Of a stretch of 15,679 bases of DNA, positions 14,319-15,679 are shown in pieces. How positions within the stretch are numbered: the stretch's first letter is position 1; each line of letters opens with the position of its first letter. Origin of the DNA: an uncultured Gammaproteobacteria bacterium (lineage in GTDB: Bacteria; Pseudomonadota; Gammaproteobacteria; Pseudomonadales; Azotimanducaceae_A); assembly GCA_913049565.1 (NCBI GenBank), contig CAJWZG010000038.1:1-15679 (forward strand), in the 5' to 3' direction. The translations under genes were made by a program, and so were the position numbers. The notes under the pieces were generated by a model. The model was not told the origin of the DNA, searched no databases, and was given only the letters and a program-made list of their open reading frames with translations.

Positions 14319-15679
14319 CTATCCGATTATCTGGCCTTGATGCGCATCGTGATAGCCGTCCATTTTGTCGTAAGCTAATGCGCCACCAATAACAACGCTG
14401 TGAATACCGTGGGCATCACGGGTATAACGAAATCCGTCACCGGGCACATCCTGCACGAAGTGTTCAACGCCTCGGTCGATACTGGCCTCGTCGAAAACCG
14501 TTATGTCTGCGATGAACCCTACCCTTAACATCCCGCGATTTCCCAAGCCCCATAAATTTACGGGATCAGCAGTGATTTTCTTCACGGCGGCCTCTAAACC
14601 CACACGAGCCGTCTCGCGGACGAAGTGGCCTAGCAGATAACCCGTGTCTCCGTAGGTGGCGAAAGACAAAATATGTGCTCCTCCATCGCTCGCGCCAACC
14701 ATGACATTAGGGTGGTTAAGCAAATCACCCACCAGTTGGTCATCGTTGTGCCCCATATCAGCGGAGAGGAAGTGAGCCTCGAGACTCTCTTCGAGCGAAA
14801 TATCGATCATCACATTCAGGGCGTCGGTGTCACGCAGTTGCGCAATTTCCTTCAGCGTTTTTCCAACCAGTTCTTGATTCACGTCGGTTTGAACTTGACG
14901 AAGTACAAGCCTGTTCCACAGAGGCATCATACTTTGGGCTTCAGTCACCAATGCGTCGCGGGTTTGCGTGTTTTTTAGGCTGGCTATGATTTGCTCTGGC
15001 TCGTTAAAGCGCATAAGCGCATACCACTTCGGCAGGCGCATAAATAAAAGGCTAGGAACAGAAAAATTAAACGAAATATCAATGGGGCGCGTTTGCACCT
15101 GCGGCCATACACGAGCTCCTCGAGCGGCGTGCTCAGCGATGTGCTGCATAATTTTCTGAGCATCCTCAGCAGTATCGTGACTCACAAATAAAGGCGAAAG
15201 CGTTGTATTGATACCGTGGTTCAAACTGATATCGGCCAGCTGATCGATGCGCGCCATTGTTAAGTCAGTGTCGTAAAACTCATGTACAACCTGCAAAATT
15301 TTGTTGTGCCGAGACAGCACGTCACAGAGCTCGCCTAACTCTTGGGTATCCGCATAACGGCTGGGTACAGGTTGAAGACGCTCGTCCATATCAACAAAAC
15401 TGGTGGAGAGACCGATAGCACCGGCGCTAAGACACTCGTCTAACAATTGGCGCATCGCCTGCTTTTCAGAGGCTGTAGCCACCCGCTTCATTGAATCATC
15501 GCCCATCACCCAAAGGCGCAGAACACTATGGCCTACCAATGGCGCAACGTTTATATCGAGATCACTGCCTATCCGAGCAACAAATTCGTCGAAGGTTTCC
15601 CAGTTCCATTCAACGCCTTCTGCAAAAGCTTTGTGAGGCATTTCCTCGATTTGATTAAACATGCCGACGAGTTTCATAC
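14319..15679 (-). CDS. N-acyl-D-amino-acid deacylase-like amidohydrolase, N-terminus beyond the window
   Basis: At least 452 residues of an amidohydrolase family 3 / D-aminoacylase-like enzyme. The first visible Met (15677) is probably internal, because family members are about 500-570 residues and the N-terminal beta-domain with the first metal site is absent here. Visible motifs, counted from that Met: NVAPLVGHSVLR (43-54), AGAIGLSTS (85-93), LQVVHEF with H132, LFVSHDTAED as the second His region, MVGASDGGAHILSF with the catalytic Asp, the family's TADPVNLWGLGNRGMLRVGF-type stretch, and ADITVFD. Members hydrolyse N-acyl-D-amino acids or related amides with zinc in the active site. The true substrate is unknown. 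It converges with the Bax-like gene with 7 bases between stops, leaving no room for a separate terminator. Confidence 0.88.
   Translation of the reverse strand, partial: MKLVGMFNQIEEMPHKAFAEGVEWNWETFDEFVARIGSDLDINVAPLVGHSVLRLWVMGDDSMKRVATASEKQAMRQLLDECLSAGAIGLSTSFVDMDERLQPVPSRYADTQELGELCDVLSRHNKILQVVHEFYDTDLTMARIDQLADISLNHGINTTLSPLFVSHDTAEDAQKIMQHIAEHAARGARVWPQVQTRPIDISFNFSVPSLLFMRLPKWYALMRFNEPEQIIASLKNTQTRDALVTEAQSMMPLWNRLVLRQVQTDVNQELVGKTLKEIAQLRDTDALNVMIDISLEESLEAHFLSADMGHNDDQLVGDLLNHPNVMVGASDGGAHILSFATYGDTGYLLGHFVRETARVGLEAAVKKITADPVNLWGLGNRGMLRVGFIADITVFDEASIDRGVEHFVQDVPGDGFRYTRDAHGIHSVVIGGALAYDKMDGYHDAHQGQIIG

Overview
The window looks like a piece of a gammaproteobacterial chromosome, probably marine. 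GC content is moderate. Enzymes with large bacterial families dominate, several proteins are exported lipoproteins, and there is a Bax-type glucosaminidase, a family typical of Gammaproteobacteria. The lineage is inferred from gene content only. I see no rRNA, tRNA, CRISPR array, insertion sequence or phage gene, so this is ordinary to mildly accessory chromosome, but it carries two decaying genes.

Left part (1-5356). The window opens with a broken TetR-family regulator: a stop codon inside the helix-turn-helix and two frame changes. Next comes a two-gene operon for a molybdenum hydroxylase of the isoquinoline 1-oxidoreductase type, a [2Fe-2S] subunit and a Tat-exported, lipobox-bearing molybdopterin subunit, overlapping by ATGA. 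A lipoprotein that joins a cadherin-like repeat to a PEBP (YbhB-like) domain follows. It converges, across a hairpin-rich terminator region, on an unrecognised lipoprotein built from two copies of one domain.

Centre (5592-9831). After a small two-helix membrane protein comes the most interesting cluster. An isopenicillin-N-synthase-like Fe(II)/2-oxoglutarate dioxygenase on the minus strand diverges from a plus-strand run encoding a luciferase-like (LLM) flavin oxidoreductase, a CmcJ/NvfI-like oxygenase and a DsrE-like small protein. The divergent intergenic region carries a repeated 9-bp motif around an inverted repeat. Three oxidative enzymes around one control region suggest a shared catabolic or tailoring pathway with an unknown substrate.

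Right part (9832-15679). A small secreted protein lies behind a sigma-54-like -24/-12 element and a perfect 14-bp inverted repeat. Then come a small minus-strand cytosolic protein, a secreted protein of unknown function, a decayed adenine-phosphoribosyltransferase-like gene, and an operon of a PAF-acetylhydrolase-like lipoprotein with a Bax-type glucosaminidase. An N-acyl-D-amino-acid deacylase-like amidohydrolase on the minus strand runs off the right edge. The two pseudogenes (TetR and phosphoribosyltransferase) remain clearly readable, so their decay is recent or they reflect local sequencing errors; the scattered, multiple lesions favour true decay.
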